DNA of 64,000 nucleotides, from assembly GCA_003290165.1 (NCBI GenBank), contig QNQO01006244.1, forward strand, positions 62,001-126,000, in the 5' to 3' direction. Positions 1 through 10,883 of the stretch are shown here, one piece after another. The first letter of the stretch is position 1, and every line of letters begins with the position of its first letter. This stretch comes from Berberis thunbergii (Eukaryota > Streptophyta > Magnoliopsida > Ranunculales > Berberidaceae). Below the pieces are notes generated by a model. The model searched no databases, was not told the origin of the DNA, and was given only the letters and a program-made list of their open reading frames with translations. A program made the translations under genes and the position numbers.

Positions 1-231
1 AAAAGCTTATGAATTAATTCATTTGATCGTATATCCAGGATCACAAGGACAAAATTTTGCACTGGATGATCCCTTCGTTCTGCCTTTTAGTCATAGGCTT
101 CATCTTGGATTTTTTCGGTGAGGAAGTATTCCTCTTACATTTTGACTATGTTTGTATTGAGATAATGATGTGGAATCTTTAAAAGCGGCTCTCAGTTTCT
201 GGGGAAATTTCTTAGAGTTCACTGTACACTT

Positions 232-300
232 CCATTGAAAGCGTAATAGAGCAGTCGAGAAAACTATCTCAAAGTCAGGAAATTCACTGTCAGAGCTTAT
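232..300 (+). repeat. Diverged upstream copy of the 704-841 exon
   Basis: About 40 bp around 241-281 match 721-761 with only a few changes (core taatagagcagtcgagaaaa). Similarity fades after about 290. The copy lacks the acceptor context of the downstream exon. Confidence 0.6.
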
Positions 301-531
301 TTTTGCCCATGCATTGAAAAAGCAGAATTAGGATGCATCGAATGAAAACTTAGATTTGTTAATAGTAGATAAATTGATTTTGTTATTGTTATTGTCAAGA
401 AGGGATGTTTCTGTTAGACAAACTAAAATGACACCTTTTGTGAATCTGTATTATGTTTGTAGCCATTTACTGTGAATCTTTGACATTTTTTCTTTTACTG
501 TCAAAGATGACCCTGAAACTTTGACGTGCAG

Positions 532-612
532 GAGAATATTGTGGCCAAGCTGATTGACTTTTTGGAGGCCCCTCATGCTACAACCAACACTTCACTTGCA
601 GAGAAGGAGCAG
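532..612 (+). pseudogene. DEK-like chromatin protein, single exon fragment
   Basis: A 27-codon open exon bounded by an AG acceptor and a GT donor. It reads ENIVAKLIDFLEAPHATT and onward, which resembles the segment of plant DEK-domain chromatin-associated proteins (KLIDFL.APHATT). DEK proteins bind DNA and nucleosomes in the nucleus. No SAP-like or C-terminal DEK domain is seen nearby, so this is an isolated exon. It lies just left of the CACTA terminus at 973 and may belong to another element or gene that starts outside the window. The identity rests on recall of the family motif. Confidence 0.5.
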
Positions 613-703
613 GTGCTATCTTCTATGGTGTCTTTAGATGACTTAAAGAATTTATTTATGGCTGTAGTGGCTTAGGTTATATCTTTTTTCACAAAAATTT
701 CAG

Positions 704-841
704 CCAAGTACCCCTAGAAAGTGTAATAGAGCAGTCGAGAAAACAATCTCAAAGTCAGGAAGCACAACTGCAGAACCTGTTGCTCATGTCCATGCTTCCT
801 AAGGATGATGCAGAGGGACTACATTTTGGAGGTGAGAGCAG
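704..841 (+). pseudogene. Unrecognised exon (VIEQSRKQSQSQEAQ), part of a degenerate duplication
   Basis: An open exon of about 46 codons between an AG acceptor and a GT donor. It reads LESVIEQSRKQSQSQEAQLQ, then LLLMSMLPKDDAEGLHFGGE. The hydrophilic, heptad-like start suggests a short helix. I do not recognise the family. A diverged copy of its first part lies at 232-300 (IESVIEQSRKLSQSQE), so the exon seems to have been duplicated about 480 bp apart. It follows the DEK-like exon on the same strand and could belong to the same captured gene. Confidence 0.4.
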
Positions 842-972
842 GTAATACATGAGCATCTTAATGCAAGGGACTGCCATCTCATTAGCTACTTTAAGGAAAG
901 TTTTATTACATACTGGGACATTTCATGGAAATTTCTTTCTCCATGGTCACTGACATAGATTAACTGTGCACT

Positions 973-1180
973 CACTACACCAAAAGGCCTGTTTAGCAAC
1001 GGGGAGGTGGCCACGGCTCTAAGCCGTTGGTTTATTTGCCACGGCTAAAAACCGTGGCTAAAAAAATTACACCAAAAGGGTTGCCACGGTTTTAAACCGT
1101 GGCTATAACTGCCAACGGTTTATAACCGTGGCTAAAACTGCCAACGGTTTAAAACCGTAGCTATCAAATGTACACTTTGG
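973..1180 (+). repeat. CACTA A 5' terminus with ACCGTGGC palindromic subterminal repeats
   Basis: Several copies of a short unit (GCCACGGTTTTAAACCGTGGC and variants) occur in alternating orientation. Such arrays are the usual binding sites for the small CACTA protein (TNPA type). A second, damaged TIR-like string (ATTACACCAAAAGGG) lies about 93 bp inside the first. Confidence 0.75.
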
Positions 1181-3060
1181 AGAAAATATTTTCGCGCTTT
1201 GGAGGGAGTAGTTTCTCACTTTGGCGAAAAAAATTGGGGAAAAATAGGTTCTCATTCTCTCCACACCTCCTCTTCACAGGCACGGATTCTCGAAGCAGAT
1301 AAGAAGAAGGACAAAAGAAGGAGAGGACGATAGAAGAAAAAGAAGAAGAAAAAGAAGAAAGTTTGAGAAGGTAAGATCTCCTTCTTCTTCTTCAGTTTCT
1401 TCTTTCTAGTCGATTTCTTTCTCTCTCTGTCCAAATCACAAGTAGAAGAAGCATCTAAGCATCTCACTCCCTTCAACTAGTACTAATCGCGTTGGAACTC
1501 GGAACCCCAGGTTGGCCCATTCTTCCAAATCTCAGTTTCTCTTTCACTTATGCTCATTATCAACCATTGGGTATCTTTCTAATCAATCACAAAATCAACA
1601 AAATGATCACAGCAAGAAATGGGTTTGTTTTTCTGTCGAAACTAATTCGTGGGTTTAGTTTTATTTCTGTTAATAGTTTCTCAACTGGTTTGTTTGGTTG
1701 AGTTGGCTCTGTATTCCTTAATTGGGTTGTTTTTTGTTTTATTAAAGTGTTGTTCTTTTTATTTTCATCATTAATTGTGGTTTGTTTTTCTTCTTGTTTA
1801 CATGCAACTGTTGAATTCTTGTTGTTTGTGTTTGTACTATGGTTGTTTGGCTTCATATGAATGAATCATCACTTTTTCTTAGGGGTTTTCATTTACATCT
1901 TCACCATATAAGTCTAATTGCATTGTACAATTCGATCTCCGGTGCTTGTTCTCAATCCACTCTCCTATTCTTGTTGTCTTAGTTTTGGGCGTATACCCAA
2001 TCTGTACTGAGATGACAGCTCAATGTTTCAGATAATTGAAGGTCGACCAAATCTTGAAGACAATATATAATGGTTTCTATATCTAGATTGGGTGTTTACT
2101 GATGCACTTAGATTAAAGTAATTCTCTCAGGAACGGTGCTAACACTTTGTCTTTTATAGACTCATTGAGAGCATATTCTATTACAGGTATTGGATTTTCA
2201 CAAAATTATTTTGTTTAAATGCTGGTCTTGTTTGTTCAATTCAGAAGGTCATTTTGATCTTATAGAAACTTGGGCCAGCCATGCCTTTTTACTGTCACCT
2301 GTTAGTTTGAATTTGTGATTTACTTGAAGGATACAACAATACTCGAGTGGCGAGCAATCTTTCGAAAATGTGGGGGATTTTGACTATATTTCAAACAGTC
2401 TATTGCTATACGTCTGTTATGTTATTAGTATTACTGTGGAATCTGATTTAATTTACCTTAACACTCACGTTTTTATGTGCTTCAGAGCTTGATCACCTTA
2501 TTTAAGACCAACAATGATTGGTGAGCACTCTGATTTTGGACTGGAAGGGTTCAATTGAGTTAGTAGAATGGAGAGGAAAAGGGTGGATGAATTTGAACCT
2601 GGATCAGTTCCACTGTGAGACAAGTGGACAGATTCGGGTTCATAAAGCAAGAAGTAAACTCCCCCGATTGTCAACCCAGGATTAGGTCTGCGATTGATCA
2701 AGAGAGGTGGGTTTTTAATTGTTGGAGCTGATAATTATTTCTCAGTTGTTCATAGTTTCATTTATGTCTACAATAGGAAATGATTTTATGAAATTATCAT
2801 GTGGTGGTTCTTATTTTGTTCTTGTCTATATGCTTTGTTGAATTATTGAAGTGCTGAACAATTAGTATTAACTTGAAAAACTGTCAAACATAATTTTATC
2901 GAGTGTGATCATGTTGGTAAGATGCATCATAATTGAAAGAACCTTGTCTTTCTCTTCCTCCATTGAAATGACACCAAAATGTTTCTTCACTTTCCACAAA
3001 AATAGATCAGTTCCTTCGCATCCCTGAACCAACCATTGTCTTGGGCTCTGAAATCTTTGA
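1181..3060. other. Non-coding, GA/CT-rich and AT-rich body of element A
   Basis: A purine-rich tract (GAAGAAGAAG type, about 1275-1370) followed by CT-rich sequence (about 1378-1440) resembles the same position in element C (35,940-36,240). The rest is AT-rich and intron-like, with no recognisable coding segment. Confidence 0.5.
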
Positions 3061-3083
3061 TCTTGTGTTTTTGTACTTGGACA

Positions 3084-3196
3084 GGAACATTGTTACCATT
3101 GCTTGTTTCAACAAAGCCCAATCGTCCTTCAAAATATCACTTGAACAAGTACGACTGCTTGTAGCTGCCATACAGGATCGAAAAGGGGATACATTG
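3084..3196 (+). pseudogene. Unrecognised open exon-like segment
   Basis: One frame stays open for about 38 codons (RNIVTIACFNKAQSSFKISL, then EQVRLLVAAIQDRKGDTL) and ends at a GTAAGC donor. The codon pattern is protein-like but I do not recognise it. It precedes the kinesin-5 exons on the same strand and could be from the same or another captured gene. Confidence 0.35.
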
Positions 3197-3589
3197 TAAG
3201 CACTTGCTTGTGCATAATCAATATCATGATCTAACCTGTACTTAAATTTACCAAAAATGTTAATGTTTTAATTGTATTTTCTCATTCTCATTAATCTGTA
3301 TGATAATTTATAATTAGAAGATGTCTCAAGATTAGATGGTTAAAATGTTAAATCTGTGTGTGTTTATGTTACTAGAAGTTTGTGCACACTTCATTCTTCA
3401 GAAATGAAATCTTGTTTGACATGATGGTGTGGTGTACAAGGAATTGTGAAAAATAACTATTAGCTGTCATTGATGCCCGCATTATATTTTGCAATGGATC
3501 CTATATTTTTGACAATTGTTCTAGAACCTGTTCTGATTTATTTCAATCTCAGCTAACTAATTTTTTTTTCTTTTACGTATTATTTCCAG

Positions 3590-3832
3590 GTAAATGAAAA
3601 GATGATGAAATCAACTCTTATCAAGGACCTTTACGAAGAAATTGATCGGCTTAAAGCAGGTAATGTATGCTTCCTGTTTTGCAGTCTGATTACTCATATG
3701 TTTTTCTTTTGACATAGCATATTTAAACTGTAAATAATTGGCTTCTTTTTTGAAGAGGTTTATGATGCGCGGGAGAAAAGTGGAGTTTACATTCCAAAAG
3801 AACGTTACTATCAAGAGGAGAGTGAAAGAAAG
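3590..3832 (+). pseudogene. Kinesin-5 (BimC) motor gene fragment, two exons
   Basis: Two exons, 3590-3659 and 3756-3832, with AG acceptors, GT donors and a phase-compatible join. The first encodes VNEKMMKSTLIKDLYEEIDR plus LKA, the second EVYDAREKSGVYIPKERYYQ plus EESERK. This is the segment just after the motor domain of plant kinesin-5 (KIN-5, TKRP125 type), where the neck runs into the coiled coil. Kinesin-5 tetramers slide antiparallel spindle microtubules. The motor core and tail are absent, so it is a captured fragment. An in-frame exon pair on the sense strand of a CACTA element is typical of transduplication. Confidence 0.85.
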
Positions 3833-4547
3833 GTATTCATTCAACCTTATTTTACAGTTCCATGATGGACAGTGGCAGGTGATAGTGCTTTTATCTAGAG
3901 TTTTCTTCTAAATCTTGACCAGGGATTATTGTGACAGTTAGCTAGTATCTCATATTTTTGGATTTCTCAAGTAGAGATTCGTTTACCTTTGTTCTATGTT
4001 TTTGGATCTCAGATGTAATATCTTGTGGGCAGGTATCAACCCTGGACCCATGATATTATATGCCACATGTCTTATATCTATGTTAGCTGTATTTCCTTAA
4101 CTAGAGTAGAGATTCATACTGACACCTTAACAATGAAAATAGTCTTATGGAATTTGGTTGGAAGTTTTTATCAACATGAAAATAGTCTTGTCCTTTTGTA
4201 TTTGAAAAAATGGATATTTGTATGTGTTTCCTACAGACTTTCAATAATTTGTTGTTTAACTTGAAGAAAAATGAAAAATGTACAAAATGTTATTATCTGA
4301 TGAGCAGTTTTGGAGTTCATCTTGTTGAAAGAATATGCAAAGTCGTTCACATAATTATTCAGCAAATTGCATATAGTAATAATATCAGCAGTGTCACGAT
4401 CACTCTACATATGTAGTTAACTTATATATGCTTCTCTATTATGTTTGAATATGATCTTTTTGGTGTAGAAATATATGTGAGAGTAATGAACATCACGATG
4501 TGGATATTTGTTCTGCACGGGTTGCCATTTGGAGAGTGAGTCGTTAT

Positions 4548-6221
4548 TGATGCGCTATTTTAGTAGCACACAACTTAATACCCTGCTTTGTGATTTGTAG
4601 TATAGAATAAGTAGGGATCGTTCTAGACCGGGGATTAGAGGGCGTGTTAATTACACTAATAATAATTAAAATACAACTAACAACCTAATTAATTAAATAA
4701 AAGGGGATTGGATTTTCTAAATTAAATTATGAAAATAACTACGAAAATTAATGTAAAGATAATAAACTAAATAGATGACAAAGATGAGAAATTAGCTAAG
4801 GGTTTTATCTCCACACACCAAACATATGCTTATAAATCAATCTTCAATAATCACTTGCTAACTCGTGAGAGACAATGCTCAAGACTAACCGTGACCGCAC
4901 TGCATTAATCTTATTATTTTCCCAAGTTCGTTGAATTAAACTAAGCGTCGCTTTCAAACTATTCTTATCATGCTATCTAAACAGGAATCGCAAGTTAAAT
5001 AGCAATTTAAGATCATTAAGTTTTGTGGAAAATATGAACACTGACTAGGCAATCACAAGTATGATCAGCATCTTGTTCTTGCCTAGGTTTTTACTTAACC
5101 TTACCAACGTTCCTTGGTATTTACTACTTGTGAGTACAAAATCATAACAATAAGGTGAAACTCTCCTATACTCTAGCCCCAAATCCTAGCATGCTTACTA
5201 ATTTGGCCACCTTAACAAACATAAAAGGAAAAGTTCTCTATAAAGCAGTTAAGCAAAACACAATCACTAATAGCAAGGAAGATTAAATTCAATTAATTTA
5301 TAAAGCACATGTTCGGGGCTTCGAATCCACCCCTAACTAAGGGGAGTTTAGCTAGACATATTAATTATGTTCAAACAGTAATCCATAATCAATAATCAAA
5401 CCAAAATTAAGAGAAAAAGATGTTTAGAGATGAAAACAAAACACTGATCCGTGGTGGTACTGAATAGAAGTTGGACTGCGAATAGCAGAAATCCCTTCAC
5501 CAACACGCGAATTGCTTCTTCTCGATTTGCTTCACCTCTCTGTTCCTTCGTCTTCACGGTCTACTTCTTCTCTTCTTTTCGATTTCTGCTTCAGCTCCTT
5601 TCTCTAGTGAGAAGAAGATGCGAGTGAGGGGATGACGGTGTTGGGTTCGGCGACAATCAGGGACAGAGAGAGAGGATTGTGACGATGATGTCGGTGTGAG
5701 GAGGTTTTGATGGTGACGGCGATGAGGGAGTCAGGCTAGAGAGGGATGGGGCGACTGTGGTTGTAAGGAGGAGGGGATGAATGGGGTCTTACGTGGTGTT
5801 CTGCGGCTGTAGATGAAGGCGGTGAAGATGGTTGATGAGGGGTGAGGACGATGGAGATGGATGGTGGGTAACGGCGGCTAGGGTTTGTGCGAGGATGCTA
5901 TGTATGGATGCAGTGGATGGGATGACTTGCTCGATGGGTCGATGGATGATCTCTCAAAGCCAGGTATGTCCCCTTTTTATTCTTGTTTTCTTCTGTCTGT
6001 GGTTTCCTTGTTGGTGTGGTTTCCTTGTTTGTGTGAAGTCCTTGTTTGTGTGAAGTCCTTGTGCAATTAGTATTCCTGAATTGCCAATTTGCTTCTATTT
6101 TAAAGTATTGTAATTGGAAACCTACACAAACATGAAAATAACAATTAGTACCATAATTAACAAATAATAGCTAATAATATAGAAATATGGTACTAAAAAT
6201 AGCATAATTATGCCCCTATCA
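4548..6221 (-). repeat. Left LTR (3' LTR in element orientation)
   Basis: 1,674 bp, begins TGATGCGC and ends CCCCTATCA on the plus strand. It is nearly identical to 10884-12561. The GC-richer stretch at about 5,500-6,000 gives spurious short ORFs repeated in both LTRs. Confidence 0.95.
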
Positions 6222-6236
6222 AATTCCCCCACACTT
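6222..6236 (-). promoter_or_regulatory. Polypurine tract of the LTR retrotransposon
   Basis: Read on the minus strand the sequence is GTGTGGGGGAATTT, directly beside the 3' LTR, as expected for plus-strand priming. Similar G-rich tracts occur near 7,141 and 7,855 inside the element. Confidence 0.8.
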
Positions 6237-8062
6237 ATCTTTTGCTAGTCCTCGAGCAAATCTAAGAAACAAAAATAAAAGACTCAAATGACTCAATCTA
6301 TACTTTCCAACATTTGTCTCTGAGATTTTCAACGGATCATGACATGTTAAGATTCTTTGTAAACACGAGATTAAATCCACATCATTCGAAAATTAATACA
6401 CGTTCATAGCAATGATATAAAAATTTACAATTAAATCAAACCAAGTGACTGTGAAACTCAAGCGCGTGCCAAGAAGAATTAACTCAAAAAATCTCACTGG
6501 ATGCACCTTTTTTTTCACTGATTGTTTGGTAAAATCACTCTTCCTATTCTAGCTATATGTGAGAGGATTGATGTGAAAGGGAAACAAATAGCTCACATAT
6601 GATATAACAAGAAAGAATGGCTTTTTTTCTGACCTTTTTTTTTTTTTTAGATATATGATCTCACGGAAGGAATGTTACTACTTGAATGCAAGAACCAGGG
6701 ACACCATATGCTCATACCTCATTCGAATCTCCACATCGTGACATTGCAAGACACACTCAATCAAAAGGTCTTAATTCAGGTTGTAATGGGGCCAGGGGTC
6801 AAGGGAAGAGAAAGAACGGATATGAAGTTTTCAAAGGGCTTGAAGAAATTGTGAAAGCATGCAATAAGATTAGAGAAATTAGCAAAGAATCATATGGTTC
6901 AAGACATAAGTGGGAAAATGACGAGGTGACTCATTGATAATGAAGAGCTTCAGCAATTATTTTGTATCTACTTAAAAAGAATTGAACTATCTGTATGGTA
7001 CTGTAATACTGAATGGATAAAGATAAGACTTGTATCCCTTTTGTAACTTCTTTTTTTCTTTTTCTTTTTTCATTTTTTCATTTTTTTTTTTTTTTTTTTT
7101 TTTGCAACTCTTTCTTTTTGAACTGTCTACCACAAGGGTCTTCCCCCACACTTGCTTTTCAACATACCTTGAACCACAATAAAGTATCTGCAAATCAAAT
7201 TATGCTCCACTCGTTTTATTAGGATAGAGAATGAGGGTAATGAAATAAAATGCTTTATAACAGGCTCAATGGGGTTAACCTAAAGGAAAAATATTATGGA
7301 TCAGGCTTATTTGGAAATGGTGGAAACTAGGTGCCTTTATCATGTCAAGCATGTTATGCAATTCAATATGATGCTTTGAACGAAATTAATACAAGTTCTA
7401 GTGTTTAATTCTTAATTTTGAAAGCAATCCAAGTAGCAACCAAAACAAACAAAATTGAGATCATGCAACGAATTATTATTGACAAAAGAAATTAAAGATG
7501 ACCTAACTAAAAACTCTCAAAATCAAAGGAACAATAGGCTCAAAACTCACATATGGATTAGAATGAGTTAAATTCAACTAAGCATGCTATGAGTACCAAT
7601 TACTAAGTTGATTACATGTGAATTTGCATATGATAACCATAAATAAGCATTAACTAAAGAATAATATTAGATTTTAAATCATGTTTATAAATCACCTTAA
7701 AGTCATGCAATTAAAAACCAAATCTCATCATTGTGTTGGAAAGTATCCTAAGACTCAAAACAAATATAAATTTTTTTTTTATGACACTAATACCAACAAA
7801 GAAAATAAAAACCAACAATTTTTTATTTTTTTTTCAAAATAAAACAATGTTTTGTTCCCCCACCCTTAAATCTAACATTGTCCTCAATGTTAATAGATTA
7901 TAGCACATGCAATGAAAGATTTAAATGCGAAATAAACAAACTACTAACAAACAAAAGCAAAAATAACAAAAATAAATTAAAATGATAAAGAAAACAAATC
8001 TGATTGGGTTGCCTCCCAAGAAGCGCTTGTCTTAATGTCTTGCAGCCTGACGGTATCTCTAA
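6237..8062 (-). other. Untranslated region between integrase remnant and 3' LTR
   Basis: 1.8 kb of AT-rich sequence with long T tracts (for example 7,060-7,103) and two extra internal polypurine-like stretches. Short ORFs here show no family resemblance. Long regions of this kind after the polyprotein are usual in Athila-type elements. Confidence 0.6.
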
Positions 8063-8416
8063 TTAAACCTCAGAATAAGTGGGAACATGGAGTGATACGT
8101 CCTCCACGTCATGCTCCACAAATGACTCATAATAGGGCTTAAGTCGATGATGTTTCACTTTAAACTCCTTCCCGGTTGTGACACTCTTAATCTGTATAGT
8201 ACCATGAGGAAAAACATTAGTAACAATAAAAGGACCAACCCATTCAGAACGTAACTTACCAGTTCTAAGACATGATTGGAAAAGCAAGACTTTCATTCCA
8301 ATGACAAAAGTATTTCCATGGATCATCTAATCATGAAAAACTATAGTGTTCTCCTTATAATTGCTTTTACTATCATAAGCCTCATCCTGAATCTTTTCAA
8401 GCTCATTCAACTGAAA
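8063..8416 (-). pseudogene. Integrase C-terminal end of the LTR retrotransposon
   Basis: Encodes KKFQLNELEKIQDEAYDSKS, an in-frame TAG at 8327-8329, then MKVLLFQSCLR and WVGPFIVTNVFPHGTIQIKS. These match the tail of gypsy integrases (QLNELEE.R.DAY; G.KVLLF; GPF.VT.VFPHG). Only this tail survives: the HHCC and DDE parts, RNase H and RT are absent. It is joined in frame to the protease upstream, so an internal deletion fused the two ends of pol. Confidence 0.85.
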
Positions 8417-9110
8417 TTTCTTCCGCTTCTTTGTGTCATAGGGAACTCCATTGCTATCATATCCAACAGCAGTAGTGATGTTGGTCTCAAGTTCATCCTC
8501 ATTTTTGAGGTCTGACAATTTCTGGGCCAAATTGTCATTCACATTAATAGAAAAACAAGAATGATTTTTATCAGGATATCTCGTGGCTTCAAAGATGTTG
8601 AAGCCAATCACATCACCATCAAATTCCATGGTCAGTTTCCCCGCATGTACATCAATATTTGTCTTCGCAGTTTTCATGAAGGGGCGCCCTAGAAGAAGAG
8701 GCAAAGGTGCTGATAATTCCGAATCTTCCATCTCAAGAACATAGAAATCTGCTGGGAATATCAAATGGTTAACCTGTACTAACACATCTTCCAACAAACC
8801 TCGAGGATATGCATTAGAACGGTCAGCCAATTGAATAATAACACCATTTTGTTTAACTTCCCAAGATTCATAGATTGATAAATAGAATACGGCATAACAT
8901 TAATTGAAGCACCTAAGTCTAACATTGCATTTTCAATTTTAGTATTACCGATAACACAAGGGATAGTGAAACTACCTGGATCCTTACACTTCGGTGGCAA
9001 TTTCCTTTGAAGAACTGCGGAGACATTTTCACTTACCTTAACTACCTCTCCGTCTCGAAGACGTCTCTTTGTTGTGCAAAGCTCCTTCAAAAATTTTGCA
9101 TACTTAGGCA
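8417..9110 (-). pseudogene. Aspartic protease region of the LTR retrotransposon
   Basis: Carries the retropepsin active-site motif DLGASINVMP near 8,905-8,920 and the downstream flap/ILGRP-like segment LLLGRPFMKTAKTNIDVHAG. The reading frame shifts near 8,780-8,830, where two open frames overlap. The protease would cleave the Gag-Pol polyprotein; it is not translatable as one piece here. The segment then runs straight into the integrase tail, showing the deletion point near 8,420. Confidence 0.85.
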
Positions 9111-10631
9111 CTTGCTTAATAGCATCAAGAAGAGGAATATTGACTTGGACTTCTCGGAAGGTTTCCAAAATTTCCTTATCCTGTTCATCTTTCCTAGATT
9201 TGGCAAACCTACCTGGAAAAGGCACAAAAGGTGGAACAAGATTAGTAGAAACTGAATTTGGAATACTCACCTTCTTACCTTGGAGTTCTGGTTTTTCAAT
9301 GATGGATGGATCATCCTTCTGTAACTCAGCTTTCTTATTTTGACTCTGTTTAGGGACTATTGGCTCATTCTCAATCTGCCTACCACTCATCAATGTAATT
9401 GCTTTTGCAGTTTCAAACCTGCCCTTCGGATTTGGAGTGGTAGAACTAGGAAGTTTTCCTTGCTCACGAATTTGTCCAATAAACTCAGCTATTTGTCCCA
9501 TCTGTAGCTTCAAATCTGCTATATCTTTTGCTTGATTCTGCTGAGAAATAGTTAATGATTTCAGTATCTCATCATAATTAAGCGGCATACCTGAATTGTG
9601 CTGAGGTGGTTCAGGTGGTCCTTGAAAGAACCCAGGGGGTGGTCGATTCGAAGTCTGTTGTTGAGGTTGTTCTGAATTTCTCCATCCAAAACTTGGGTGA
9701 TTTCTCCAACCTTCATTGTAGGTGTTCGAATAAGGATTATTTCTATAGTGATTTTGCCCCTGAAAACCTATTGCATTGACATTCTCTCAACCACCATTCT
9801 CAATCAGTTGAGGACATTGATCAGATGGATGTCCTGGCTTTGTACACACGCCACAAACCTGTGCAACTCCTAGCATATTCGGCTTCCCTAGGGCCTTAGT
9901 CACAAGTGAGGTAAGATTAGCCATTTGAGCTTCCAAACTAGAATTAGTACTTACCTCATTGACTTGGCGTGAAGCCTCTCCAATTCCTTCATACTGCTGG
10001 GCATTTAAGGCTCGGTTTGCAATCAAAGTTTTTGCTGCTGTTGGAGTTTTATCAACCAAAGCTCCTCCTGCCGCTGCATCTAACATCTGTCGCTCAAGAG
10101 GAAGCAATCCCTCATAAAAGTATTGAATAAGGAGCTCCTCCTTCATCTGATGCTGCGGGCATGATGCTATGAGAGTTTTGAAGCGCTCATAGTAAGCCGG
10201 ATATGATTCTCCTGGACCTTGCTGTATGCCACTGATTTTCTTCCTCAATAAGATAATTTTGGAAGTTGGGAAGAATTTTTCTAAAAACACCTTCTTCATG
10301 CTTCCCAAGAATATACTGTTCCAGAAGGTAGTAGATAGAGCCAATCCTTAGCCCTATCAGTCAGAGAAAAGGGGAATGCTCTCAACTTTAGGATATTTTC
10401 ATCCACATTTATTGGCGTCATACTGGAGCATACAACTTCAAATTCCTTTAAATGTTTATTTGGATCCTCCATAGAAAGACCATGATACTTCGGAATATGA
10501 TGAAGTAGGCTAGATTTCAGCTCAAATGATTCAGTCTTGCCCTGCGCGGCTAATGGGTACTGAATGCACAAGGGTGCGGCATTGTCCAAGGTGGATGTCG
10601 AAAGTTCTTTAATAGATCTATTATCTCCCAT
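9111..10631 (-). pseudogene. gag of the LTR retrotransposon
   Basis: Minus-strand gag starting near 10,631. The retrotransposon gag motif is clear (SLTDRAKDWLYLLP, then FLEKFFPTSK and PGESYPAYYERFKTLIASCP), and a zinc knuckle CGVCTKPGHPSDQC (CX2CX4HX4C) lies near 9,815-9,860. A frameshift lies near 10,300-10,345 and an in-frame TGA at 9787-9789. The frame continues past the TGA through a Pro/Gln/Asn-rich linker to the protease. Gag would form the virus-like particle. The breaks mean this copy makes no full Gag; recent movement must have used proteins from other copies. Confidence 0.9.
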
Positions 10632-10860
10632 GTCGAACTCTTCAGATTCAGATTCAGAGCTAGATGCTTTTAGTTCTTTTGTTTCTTTTCTTCGTCTTCT
10701 AAATGTTTTCTCAGGCTCTGAATCGTATTCTACTAAGTTTTCGCTGGATCTCTCTATTGTGCATGAACTGGTACCTGAGATAAAAAAAGAAAGAAAGAAA
10801 AATCAATAAAAATATAAATAAATAAATAAAAACTAATTAAGTAATCAACAACTTTTCTAA

Positions 10861-10882
10861 TCCCCGGCAACGGCGCCAAAAA
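10861..10882 (-). other. Primer-binding site of the LTR retrotransposon
   Basis: On the minus strand it reads TGGCGCCGTTGCCGGGGA, beginning just inside the 5' LTR. This is the usual plant gypsy (Athila-type) primer site. Confidence 0.9.
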
Positions 10883-10883
10883 T

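Noticed and set aside
1252..1476. Lys-rich and Phe-rich minus-strand ORF
   Set aside because: Product of the same type of purine/pyrimidine tract in element A.
4452..4476. String CTTTTTGGTGTAG resembling a CACTA 3' end
   Set aside because: It lacks the final TG, has no subterminal ACCGTGGC array before it, and no ACT duplication follows.
5832..6070. Two overlapping short ORFs, present again at 12,168-12,406
   Set aside because: They lie in both LTRs and recur only because the LTRs are near-identical; no protein family resemblance.
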